From Topomyia yanbarensis (taxonomy: Eukaryota; Arthropoda; Insecta; Diptera; Culicidae): DNA of 64,000 bases. Shown piece by piece: positions 48,181-58,150 of this stretch. The number at the start of each line of letters is the position of its first letter. The first letter of the stretch is position 1. The position numbers were made by a program, and so were the translations under genes. A model generated the notes under the pieces. That model was not told the origin of the DNA. It did no database searches and saw only the letters and a list, made by a program, of their open reading frames with translations. The DNA lies in contig NC_080672.1 in assembly GCF_030247195.1 (NCBI RefSeq), positions 82,706,113 through 82,770,112 of the forward strand, read 5' to 3'.

Positions 48181-48586
48181 TTCTCATTCAAAGGACCAAA
48201 AAGTAAGCAAAATTTGGAATTTTTTTCTGAGCCAATGAAAAAACATAGGATTCAAAAAGCTTATATTTTCGTCTTTGTTTACATTTTTTTTAAACGAAAA
48301 AAAAACAAAGTGACGTCTGTGGTGACGTTCTGTCTACGGTTAGGTGTGCGTGGAATTTCAAAACTGCATACAGCCCTGCTGCCTCAGGATTAGAGATGCG
48401 GATACACCCAGGTTTTTTTTTAAGTGGTTTTTTATGCGGGGTTTTTTTACAAGGTTTTTTACGCGGATTTTCCAATTGACGCGGTTTTTTACGCGGATTT
48501 TCCGATTAACGCGGTTTTTTTTAACACGGATTTTCCAATCAACGCGGTTTTTGCAAAAATAAGTCCTTTTGAATGCAAAAGACTTA

Positions 48587-48694
48587 TACCATGTTCACAA
48601 TACAGAGTTAAAACATGTTATAATAATTAGCAACAAGAAAAATGTCATCAAGATAGCGTTAAAACACGTTTTAACTCGTAGTGTGAACGTAGTA
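48587..48694. mobile_element. 108-bp MITE with TTA duplication
   Basis: The ends TACCATGTTCAC and GTGAACGTAGTA are inverted; inner words GAGTTAAAACATGTT and AACACGTTTTAACTC pair. TTA on both sides (48584-48586, 48695-48697) is the 3-bp TWA duplication of PIF/Harbinger elements. It splits an AAGAC-TTA-GAC motif of the fold-back arm. Confidence 0.72.
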
Positions 48695-48900
48695 TTAGAC
48701 TTTTTTCTGAAAAAAATTTCTAAGTCCTTTTAAATGCAAAGAACTTAGAAGAATTTTGGCAGTTTTTATTTTGCGCGGATTTCGCCATTAACACGGTTTT
48801 GGCAAAAAAATATTCTAAGTCCTTTTGAATGCAAAAGACTTAGAAGATTTTCGAAAAGATGGAAGAGACGGGTCTGGAAGATTCCTTACGGCCCGCACCC

Positions 48901-49510
48901 CAACAATATGGGTATTTTCGGATTGGTCTTGAAGAGTAGGTTCCAGAAATTGATTTTTGACGCCATTTTGAAATCAAAGATGGCGACTTCCGGTTTTAGC
49001 GAAATTCGATATAACCCAATCAATTGGGTATTTTCGGAATGGTCTTGAAGAGTAGGTGCCAGAAATTGATTTTTGACGCCATTTTGAAATCAAAGATGGC
49101 GACTTCCGGTTTAATGAAATTCACTATAACCCAATCAATATGGATATTTTCGGAATGGTATTGACAAGTAGGTACTAGAAATTTATGTTTGACGCCATTT
49201 TGAAATCCAAGATGGCGACATCCGGTTTAGCGGAAATTCCCTACAACCCGTGCAATATGGGTATTGTCGGAATGGTCTTGAAGAGTAGTAGACAGAGATC
49301 GATGTTTGACGCCATTTTGACTTCCAAGATGGCGACTTCCGGGTTAGCCACATTCACTATAACCCAGTCAATATGGGTGTTTTTGGAATGATCTTAATGA
49401 GTAGGTTCCAAAAATTGATTTATGACGCCATTTTTAAATCCAAGATGGCGATTTCCGATTTCGCGAAATTCGCTATAACTCAATCAATATTGGTATTTTT
49501 GGAAGTTGAA
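48901..49510 (+). repeat. 116-bp satellite, block F (left arm)
   Basis: Five units; GACGCC starts at 48959, 49075, 49191, 49308 and 49424. The consensus runs GGGTATTTTCGGAATGGTCT, AGAGTAGGTGCCAGAAATTG, GACGCCATTTTGAAATC, AGATGGCGACTTCCGGTTTA, GCGAAATTCGCTATAACCC. Units are more alike than in blocks A, B, D and E. Confidence 0.85.
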
Positions 49511-49739
49511 GTTGTAGTGCAAATAGTTTTAATTAAACAGTTGAATTTACTTAAATTTAAGCAATATGTTTAATTTGAATAAATTCAAGCCCCCAACTCA
49601 CACCACATACGTCTCTTTCTTCTCTCTCTTCCATTCTCACAGCACTTTCCTGGATGAACACATAAAAATATTTTGCATTTTGCTGGTTTATGATTAGATC
49701 TTATATTTGAGGGTGATTTAGATGATTGCCCAAATTTTT

Positions 49740-50315
49740 CATGCGAGAATTTCGGTAAACCGGAAGTCGCCATCTATAATTTTAAAATGACGGCAAACAT
49801 CGACGTTTGTCTGCTACTCGTCAAAACCATTCCGAAAATACCCATATTGATTGGGTTACAGCGAATTTCGCTAAACCGGAAGTCGCCATCTTGGATTGCA
49901 AAATGGCGTCAAAAATCAATTTCTGGCACCTACTCTTCATGATCATTCCAAAAATATCCATATTAATTGAGTTATAGCGAATTTCGCTAAAACCGGAAGT
50001 CGCCATCTTTGATTTCAAAATGGCGTCAAAGGTCAATTTCTGGCACCTACTCTTCAAGACCATTCCGAAAATATCCATATTGATTGAGTTAGAGAGAATT
50101 TCGCTAAACCGGAAGTCGCCATCTTTGATTTCAAAATGACGTCAAAAATCAATTTCTGGCACCTACTCTTCAAGACCATTCCAAAAATACCCATATTGAT
50201 TGGGTTATAGCGAATTTCGCTAAAAACCGGAAGTCGCCATCTTTGATTTGAAAATGGTGTCAAAAATCAATTTCTGGAACCTACTCTTCAAGACTATTCC
50301 GAAAACACCCATATT
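49740..50315 (-). repeat. 116-bp satellite, block G (right arm)
   Basis: Five inverted units mirroring block F, with cores CGGAAGTCGCCATCTTTGAT, AAAATGGCGTCAAAAATC and CCTACTCTTCAAGACCATTC. The open frames across it reflect the repeat, not a gene. Confidence 0.85.
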
Positions 50316-50601
50316 GTTGGGGTGCGGGCCATAAGGAATCTACCAGACCCGTCTCTTCCATCTTTCTGAAAATCTTTTGCATTCAAAAGGACTTAGAATA
50401 TTTTTTGCAAAAACCGTGTTCATTGCGAAATCCGCGCAAAAAAAACTTCCAAAAAGCAAAAGTCTTTTGCTGAGTTTTTTTTGCGCGGATTTTCGAATTA
50501 ACGCGGTTTTTTTACGCGGATTTTCCAATCAACGCGGTTTTTTTACGCGGATTTTTTTTACGCGGTACGTATCCCCCGCGCAAAAAAAAAACCTGGGTGT
50601 A

Positions 50602-51399
50602 TAGGAATCGGAGCAGGTTCGGGTTTCGTTATCATCGGGTACGGGTCGAATCGGGTACCTTTACAAACTGTTGATTCCGGGTACGGGTCAGCTCGGGTTT
50701 TTTCATAATATTTCGCACTTACCCGCATAAATGATTTTGAATGTTTGGATGCCTCTTTCTGTAAATATCAGAATGGGATAGGTTATGCTCATAGAAAAAT
50801 ATTAATACAGCCGTAATACGTAGATTTTGAACTCGGATTTAATCATTTGAAAGCTTCCGTTGTGGAAAATTTTGCTGCACTGATCGGGAAAAACCTCACT
50901 CCCAGTGAAGGTTCTCGGAAATTTTAATTATTTTTTTTTCCATGTTTCCTTTCTTAAGTTTCGTGGTAATTTTGATCAGAAATGTCTTTGAACCGAATAG
51001 AGATATATTACTATTCCACAATTTAACTTTACGACGCCAGTAAAGAGTAACAAGTGTACGGGAAAGATATATATCACTTCTATCGGACATTTTGAGAATA
51101 GTCGAAATTAATCGCCAAATAACTAAAAATATAGATTTTTGGGGCTATTTTAATTTGTAAGTCGGCCTTTCACCACTACTTGTTATTTATATCTATCTGC
51201 CCGGCAGACCCTGAATGACAGGGCGGCCGACCAAGAATTTTTGATTTCCGTACATGAAATAACAAAAAGTAAGCAATACAAAACAAAGTTTACCGTTATC
51301 TTATTCTTGGCTGGGTGAAGAGACGTGTAGACCCATCGGCCGCGACTGCAACGTACGACAAAACCTGACTAGCTTTACTCGTGCTCTTAAACTCACTTT
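50602..51399. other. No gene; short GGGTACGGGTCG-type repeats at its left
   Basis: 50615-50700 holds variants of TCGGGTACGGGTC. The remainder is AT-rich and unrecognised up to satellite block 7. Confidence 0.45.
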
Positions 51400-51950
51400 A
51401 ACTCTTATCATCGCGAAGGGCTAGAGCGTTTGTACGTTAACGTGTTCAATAGGGTGGGCGTTTGTATGTCGCACGTGCTGGCGTGTATGTAATCTCGCGT
51501 GTATAAATTCGATTTTATAACTGCGTGGTCATTTGCATATTCGCGTGTATTCTTGAATGATGACACCGACCGTGAATCTGATACTTTAATTTCAGTGAAC
51601 GGTGTATATGCTAGAAGAGTTTGAGTTCTCCAATATCACTAGAGCTCAAGATCATGTCACCATGTTGTATATTGTATATCAGGGTCAATTTTGTTTTTAT
51701 AGGGGACCAACTAAAGGCCTGTACCTAGGCTGCCGGAACCGAGGGTAGGGACTTTCGCACGTGACAGATTAATGACACAAACATGGGCGTTAGTAGGTTC
51801 GCGCTTGCGGCCACGTTTATAACTCTATGAGTACTAAAACGTTCACTTTATCACCGATGCGTGTTCTTTTATGCGAAATCTTGAGCCTAGATGTGTCAAA
51901 ATAATCGCGAAAGTTACAGCGATTGTATGTTAACGTGTTTGACCGCATGG

Positions 51951-53254
51951 ATAGTTTTTTTTATTCAGTTCGTTTATTTAATAGGCACAAATGCGTTAGC
52001 TTGGCGGTGCCAAATTCTTTTTTTTTGCATTTTGAATATCTTAAAACTAAAAGGTTACAATGCACAAATAGTTTCTAATATTGAGAGGAACATTTTTTAC
52101 AACTATCTTAAACTTAAAATACGATTCGATATACAAGATTGAACAATAAATATTTTTCACAAAACATTTTTTACAGTTTTATTTTTTTTTGTGTTTCGAA
52201 TTCATCTCGTCAGTAACTAGCACCATCTGGGTGTCTAGTTAGACGATGTATCTAAACTAGTACCCAAATTAGCACTAGTTAGACACAAAAAAAAATCCAA
52301 ACAGTTCACACGACACATGTGAACGTTCAAAGCAACTGACTTGTCCCGAGTGATGTCCCGGGAAGCAAGCACAGAGGCTCAGATTTGCTGACGAGAAAGC
52401 GAAAACGAACTCTTGTCTTTTGGCTCGGGAGCCAAACGCCTGGCATTATGCAATCTTAAATTCCCATAAGGGAAAATTGGACTGAACCACTTTGTGCATT
52501 AAGGACACAAAACCTAACTTAAATTAAGTTTTATTTTTTTTTGTGTTTCGAATTCATCTCGTCAGTAACCATCTGGGTGTCTAGTTAGACGATGTATCTA
52601 AACTAGTACCCAAATTAGCACTAGTTAGACACAAAAAAATTCCAAACAGTTCACACGACACATGTGAACGTGGTTCAGTCCAATTTTCCCTTATGGGAAT
52701 TTAAGATTGCATAATGCCAGGCGTTTGGCTCCCGAGCCAAAAGACAAGAGTTCGTTTTCGCTTTCTCGTCAGCAAATCTGAGCCTCTGTGCTTGCTTCCC
52801 GGGACATCACTCGGGACAAGTCAGTTGCTTTGAACGTTCACATGTGTCGTGTGAACTGTTTGGAATTTTTTTGTGTCTAACTAGTGCTAATTTGGGTACT
52901 AGTTTAGATACATCGTCTAACTAGACACCCAGATGGTGCTAGTTACTGACGAGATGAATTCGAAACACAAAAAAAAAAATAAATAAATAAAACTTAATTT
53001 AAGTTAGGTTTTGTGTCCTTAATGCACAAAGTGGTTCAGTCCAATTTTCCCTTATGGGAATTTAAGATTGCATAATTTTTTACAGCTATCTTAAGACTAG
53101 GAATGTAGATTAATATAAAAGGGGAACAAATTTTATGAGAAATTTTACAGCTATCTTAAAACTAGGAATACAATTAGATATACAAGATGGGAAACGAAAA
53201 AAAAAATGAAGGTTCAAGGCTATCTTAAAACTAGGAATATAACTAGAACGAAGG
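51951..53254 (-). mobile_element. Poly(T)-headed retroposon-like insertion (outer)
   Basis: It starts with a T8 run then ATTCAGTTCGTTTATTTAAT, contains GGCACAAATGCGTTAGCTTG, and ends with repeats of CTATCTTAAAACTAGGAAT (about 53100, 53155, 53220). GCATGG stands at both edges (51945-51950, 53255-53260), giving a short duplication inside the satellite. A poly(T) start implies a minus-strand poly(A) retroposon. Without its own inner insertion it would be about 0.4 kb. I think similar text is dispersed in Aedes but cannot name it. Confidence 0.55.
52177..53075. mobile_element. 899-bp inverted-duplication insertion with 10-bp target duplication (inner)
   Basis: Flanked by the exact 10-mer TTTTTTACAG (52167-52176, 53076-53085). 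It contains a unit starting TGTGTTTCGAATTCATCTCG at 52190 (through about 52530), a partial second copy at 52542-52670, and the inverse of the unit set at 52671-53075. Within the inverse part a T-rich spacer again separates copies (about 52970-53003). The copies differ by only a few bases, so the insertion is young. The A/T-rich left edge and the long duplication suggest retroposition of a dimeric or refolded RNA. A diverged single copy is at 54514-54741. Confidence 0.75.
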
Positions 53255-54135
53255 GCATGGGTTACCGAGCGTGCCATGCTCGCCCAGAAACACGCGTTTA
53301 TTATGTTTGCGTTTTCGTTGTGTTGACTGTGAATGATCGCAATTGTATGTTCGAGTTTGTGACCAGAGCTGCATTATCGTGCAGGGCTTGAGTGTTTGTA
53401 TGTTAACGGGGTTGATCACCTGGGCGTGTGTGTGTCACGTGTATGTAACTTCGCGAGTATAAATTCGTTTATATTAAGGTTCGTTTATTCACTTTGAATG
53501 TTCGTGTGCACCGCGAAATTGAGTGTACGGTTCAGATCTATGGGGGAACTATCACTAGAGTATCCGGCTTTGGCCCCTTGAAACTTCTGGTGTATGTTTG
53601 TTCTTTATTAAAGCAGGATTAGAGGCAGGGACCTAGGCTGCCAGGTAGAGGTTTTCGACGTGACCTATCCATGCTCGCATGCGAATGGACGTTTGTATAA
53701 CCACACTTAGGACGGCGTTTATAAATTCGTTAGAGCTAACATATTGACTTGATCACCGAGTTGCTTCTATGTATGCGAGCTCGCGTGCATATGTGAGGGC
53801 AGATGATCGTGGTTGCATGATTCAGGTTACATGACCAGATTAGTATTATCGCGAGGGACACGAGCGTTTCTATGTTAACGTGTTTGATCGCTTGGGTGTG
53901 TAGAACTTCATATAACTGTGTAGTTGTTTGCAGAAGTTTTTGAATGCTCATGCGATCCGTTATTGCGTTGAATGTACGATTCAAATCAAGGTAGAAAGTG
54001 AGTTCCTCAATCTCACTGGGGTGTACAACTATGGCACGCTGAAACTTGTTTTCTAGTGTATATAAGTTCTGTATTTTAGGGTAAAAGCTCCCGGACGAGT
54101 ATGCCTCACAATCGCGCTAGTGCGACCGTTTGTTT

Positions 54136-54513
54136 GTATTATGCTAACACTGAACAAGACTTCCACAATTTTAACTACAATACACGTTCATTACTGGACA
54201 GATTACGGTAAAACGAACGAAGTTCAAGTTAGAACAAGCGAAACAAACAGTTTCATTAAATATTTGGTTGACGACATATCACGTCATTTACCTATTTTAA
54301 AAATGGCATTTTTGTAACAGGTCTACAAAATGTTCACACAATTCTATCACAAATTGTCAAGACATTATTAAATAGCTTTCTTTGAAGAATTTCGAAGCTT
54401 TATAATTGTTTAATTACGATGTAATGTGTATTTTATTCGATTTAACGATTACGCTCTACGTGTTACGATTACGTGTTTGATTTCTATTATCTTCTTTTAT
54501 TATGTTGGATTTC
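54136..54513. other. AT-rich, no gene
   Basis: Nothing recognised between satellite block 7 and the next repeat. Confidence 0.4.
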
Positions 54514-54741
54514 TGTGTTTCGAATTCGTCTCGTCAGTAACTAGCGCCAACTTGGGGCCAAGTTAGACGTTGTGCCTGAGCTAGCACCAAAATTAGCACT
54601 AGCTGGGCACAATAATCTAAACAATAACACAACGCCTAGAGCAACTGGCTTGTGCCGAGTGATGTCCCGGGAATCAAAGACCGAAGCTTTGGTTTGCCGA
54701 CGAGGAAGCGAAAACGAACTCTTCTCTTTTGGCTAGGGAAC
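54514..54741 (+). mobile_element. Diverged single copy of the 52.2-kb unit
   Basis: TGTGTTTCGAATTCGTCTCG, GTGATGTCCCGGGAA and AAGCGAAAACGAACTCTT are shared with 52190-52530. No inverted partner and no T-run here. The copy ends near TTTTGGCTAGGGAAC. Confidence 0.65.
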
Positions 54742-55539
54742 CTGATGTATGAGGAACAAGATTGGATGGTTTTACCTGAATTTGTTCGCCTACTACTATT
54801 TTTGCAAAAAATATTTCAATTCGAAATCCGTTTTTGAATTTCGGGTTGACATTGATAGCCTGCATGTTCACACACATTAAGTTTTTGATGTTAAATGTTT
54901 TCAATTCAAATGTTTGTTTAAACTAATACTGAAAAGATATCCATTGTTGAATAGCTGTTAATTGGTATTGTACAAAGTATTTCCATATACTGTAAAATTT
55001 GAGTAAACAAAATTCGTATAATTCGAGTCCGACTAGAATAAAAGAATCTGAAAACATTTCAACTGTTAAATTTGTTTTATTTGAGTGGTTTATCAGTGGT
55101 TGGAGTATGAAAGAAATATTGAAAATTTAAGCTTGAAATAGTTTAAATAATTGCGAACTAGTTTTACAAAAAATGTCTTTAAAATAAGCAAGCTTTTAAA
55201 AATCAATTTGGCACATCCGACTTTAAAGAAAAATAAAATCGCTCGGAATTTATTACTCTTGCTAAAGTCTAAGATTTATTTGTTGTACAAAAAATAGACA
55301 CTTTACGAAGCAACGCAAAAATAAGGTAAAATAAAATTTCGGTTTTTTGTAGTTTCTATACCCCGATGTTGAACAATATACTCAAAAAGTGTATCTAATT
55401 AGCATTTTTCAAGTTTAGAGTACAACTCATTTCAAATTTAAATTATTGGGTAGACTATTCTGGTTAAATAAGCAATCTACGAAAAAGTGATTAAAGTCAC
55501 CCCGACGATCAAATTCACCCCAGTTAACGGTAATAATGT
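54742..55539. other. AT-rich, no gene
   Basis: Nothing recognised. 55480-55530 has CACCCCGACGATCAAATTCA text of unknown origin. Confidence 0.4.
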
Positions 55540-56030
55540 AGCCAGGAACTGTATGTTGGCATACGAATCCACGTTCATAAATTCGTAAGTGCTACCTTGT
55601 CGACTTAATCGACAGGAGATTTATATGATTGCAATATTCTTGGCATAGACATGCGTGAATGATCGCGTTTGCGATTAGGTTTGTATTATCGCGAAATTCT
55701 CGAGCGTTCGTATATTTCTTACTATCACTCAGGTGTTTTTAAGCGGTTTTTGGCGCGATATTTTTTCGCGGATTTTTGAATTTACGCGATTTTCATTTAC
55801 GCAGATTTTTGAATTTACGCGGATTTTGAAATTTAGGCGGATTTTTGAATTTACGCGGTATCCATTAACGAGGTTTTCATCAACGCGGATTCTTAAATTT
55901 ACGCGGTCTTCATTTACGCAGATTTTGAAATTTACGCGGTTTTCATTTACGCGGCCTGTATCTTCCGCGTAGAAAAACCTGAGTGTGTTTCGTTAGCATA
56001 TTTCCATGTTCTCTTGAGTGTCACCGAGAA
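55540..56030 (+). repeat. Decayed ~0.45-kb satellite, block 8
   Basis: CATAAATTCGTAAGTGCTA, TGAATGATCGCGTTTGCGAT and ATCGCGAAATTCTCGAGCGT match block 4. The fold-back element 55726-55985 interrupts it. Confidence 0.6.
55726..55985. mobile_element. Short member of the TA-type fold-back family
   Basis: The ends CACTCAGG and CCTGAGTG bound about ten units of ATTTACGCGG-type sequence with a 20-25 bp period. The right subterminal GCGGCCTGTATCTTCCGCG corresponds to the conserved tip of the 2.2-kb copy. There are no satellite units in it. Flanking TA is not intact (AT on the left, TG on the right). Confidence 0.65.
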
Positions 56031-56599
56031 AAATGCAACAAAATAAGGAACAACACATTGATTAAACAGTCATAGAATAAAGGCACAAAAATAATTGAAA
56101 TGAAAGATGAGAAAGGATAAAACCTATAGCAAGTGGAAAAACAATATTAGTATTCCGATGGCCTCAATTTTGATTTGGCCAAAAGAGAGTAGGAAAAAGC
56201 ATGCAACCTAAAATAGACCCAATAATCCCTTCCACCTCCTTGCATGTTTGAGTCAATTTCTATGGATACTCGAGTGACGAATAATCGAGTAAACGCATAA
56301 TCAAATCTGATTTGTAGTAATGAATACGATTCATTTGTCTGACTTGAAATGTGTGAATCTGTTCTCAACATTTTATGAATGTCTTCCTTCTTTTCAACAT
56401 GAGCTGTCCTATACAAACCTTTCTATAGTTAATGTTCACATGAAAATTGAAAATCATACACCGAGCTCTAAAAGTCCTGATTTCAGTTTGAGAAGAAAAA
56501 TATTGTCTTGCTTGTAACAATTTTAATATGGGCTCAAATGCGATAGCACAACGAGACCAAATTGAGTCCAATCATTTGACAGTAAATAAAAAAAATACA
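56031..56599. other. No gene seen
   Basis: AT-rich sequence with short unrecognised frames on both strands. Confidence 0.4.
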
Positions 56600-58150
56600 A
56601 CTAAAATTTATTGCTGACCGTTGAATCGTGTAGGCGCAGTTTACTGCTGCTGCGTGTTGAGACCCAACCCAAGACGGCGAAATATTTTCAGTGTTACTAG
56701 ATGTCCGATTGGTCTGTGTTCTGGCGCACAATCGTTTACGTCCATATCATCATCTTGTTATTGCTTTCTTGCTGTTCTCGGTCCAATGTTATTTGGTTGC
56801 AGTTCGTGCGGGTCGCTGTTATAAATCCGTCTTCAACGACATTTGCTTTTTTAGCGGTGTTGGTTGTTGGTTTAGAGATGCTAGACGTGATCGTTGTTGG
56901 GTGAATATTTGTCACTGCCTGAGCCGCAGATGTTGGTTTTACAGCTGTTTAGCGTAAGATTACTGTGTGTGTGTGCTGATTTTGGTTGGATTATCCGTAT
57001 TGTCCTGAACAGTTTTCGCACAAGATTTTCCAAGGTGTAGCATCTTCCTGCCGAACTGGCACGTAGGGATCTGCCCTGGGTACGTGATCAGTGTTGTCTG
57101 ATCATATGAGATATCTTTGGTTGAGTTCAATGAAAGGGTTATGGATGAAGGGATTTGCTTGCTCGAGCGCATTCTCATCACACGTACGCTGTTAGGAACA
57201 GCCGGAAGAAAATGTCTTCAAGTGTCATTTGTAACGGAGTCCACTTCTCCGTATCCTTACATGCATCTTTCAATAACGCCGTCGGGAGCACGCGTAGCCA
57301 AATCATGTAAGCGAATTTCTAGTGTCATTCCCTATGTATACGAGGATGCGGTATCTAAAGTAGCCGTAAATAAGACTATAAATAAGAGTATTGAGTGTTG
57401 CAGATCATCTTCCTAGCTAATATTTCACTTGAAACAATAGTTGCTGAATCTCAAAAAAATCAAGAAGCTCCCAAGCAAAGTGAAGTCCACAAAGCAAAGG
57501 AAGTTGTTTGAATCTCCAGCTCCTAAATTATGGCGAAACTGTTGTCGATCTTCCTAAAATCCAATAACGGAACATGAGTCTAATTTCAGATCAATCTAGA
57601 AACACAAGCAACGCGATAATCGGAACACTGTGTCAGTATCTTTCGAAATGTTTCTCCTGGACACTGCTGGCGGCGATCTGCACCAATAAAAAGACAACGA
57701 ACAATTTTGACATTTCACGCGCTCCGAATGAAAGACACCGTATTGTTAGTGATTGTAGTTGAAACCCCTAGCATAACCCGTTTAGGATTGAATTGACATT
57801 AAAAAGTAAAAAATATTATGGCCTCAATATCCGCTGAAATGAGTTCCCTGCGATTCGATTGTAGAGCCTTTTCAATTCGAATTATGGGCTTATTAAAGCG
57901 TAATTTCATTTTTGAAACAAACGTAAACGTGTGTAAACATATAAAAATAGAAGTCAAATGATCCGACCACACGCACTTACACTTCCTCTCGTTGAATTTA
58001 CCCACTTATGAAACCTACTCGTGGACCAAATCTGCAGCGCTGTCCATGTCTCCCTCCTGCTGTTCACCCATAAAATCTGCATCAAAACCACGGTCATCTC
58101 AAAAACCAATTAGAAGAGCTTGATTGCCTTCATTCACCCAATGAGCAAAC
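56600..58150 (-). pseudogene. Broken gag-like ORF1 of a non-LTR retrotransposon
   Basis: Read on the minus strand, an acidic N-terminal stretch (MGEQQEGDMDSAADLVHE, about 58080-58030) leads to a basic part (RIEKALQSNRRELISADIEA, near 57870-57810). After an unreadable 0.35 kb come YGEV, VPNSVRVMRMR and YDQTTLITYPGQIPTC, then a damaged CCHC zinc knuckle in which the second Cys is missing but H-x4-C (HLGKSC) remains (57140-57020). A Thr/Asn/Gln-rich tail may continue to about 56600. This order matches ORF1 proteins of mosquito LOA/I-like elements, which bind element RNA. Stops and frameshifts disable it. It may be the same family as the 9.7-kb remnant. Confidence 0.65.

Larger units (their letters stand above)
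48405..50599. mobile_element. TA-flanked fold-back element with satellite arms, 2.2-kb copy
   Basis: The ends CACCCAGGTTTTTTTT and AAAAAAACCTGGGTG are flanked by TA (48403-48404, 50600-50601). From outside inward, each arm carries TTTTTTACGCGGATTTTCC repeats, then one or more AAGTCCTTTTGAATGCAAAA near-palindromes, then GATGGAAGAGACGGGTCTGG, then about five 116-bp satellite units. The arms meet around a roughly 230-bp centre (49505-49735). The right tip has GGTACGTATCCCCCGCGC, conserved in the other two copies (16420-16455, 55950-55985). No coding sequence. A TTA-flanked MITE is inserted in the left arm. Confidence 0.75.
51400..54135 (+). repeat. Decayed ~0.45-kb satellite, block 7 (split by insertions)
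   Basis: Units at 51400-51950 (GCGAAGGGCTAGAGCG, then GCGAAAGTTACAGCG 494 bp later) and 53261-54135 (GCAGGGCTTGAGTG at 53382 and GCGAGGGACACGAGCG at 53852). The gap is a 1.3-kb nested pair of insertions. Same orientation as the other blocks. Confidence 0.7.

Noticed and set aside
48901..50315. Regular repeats considered as a CRISPR array
   Set aside because: The units are contiguous 116-bp satellites without unique spacers, in a eukaryotic context.
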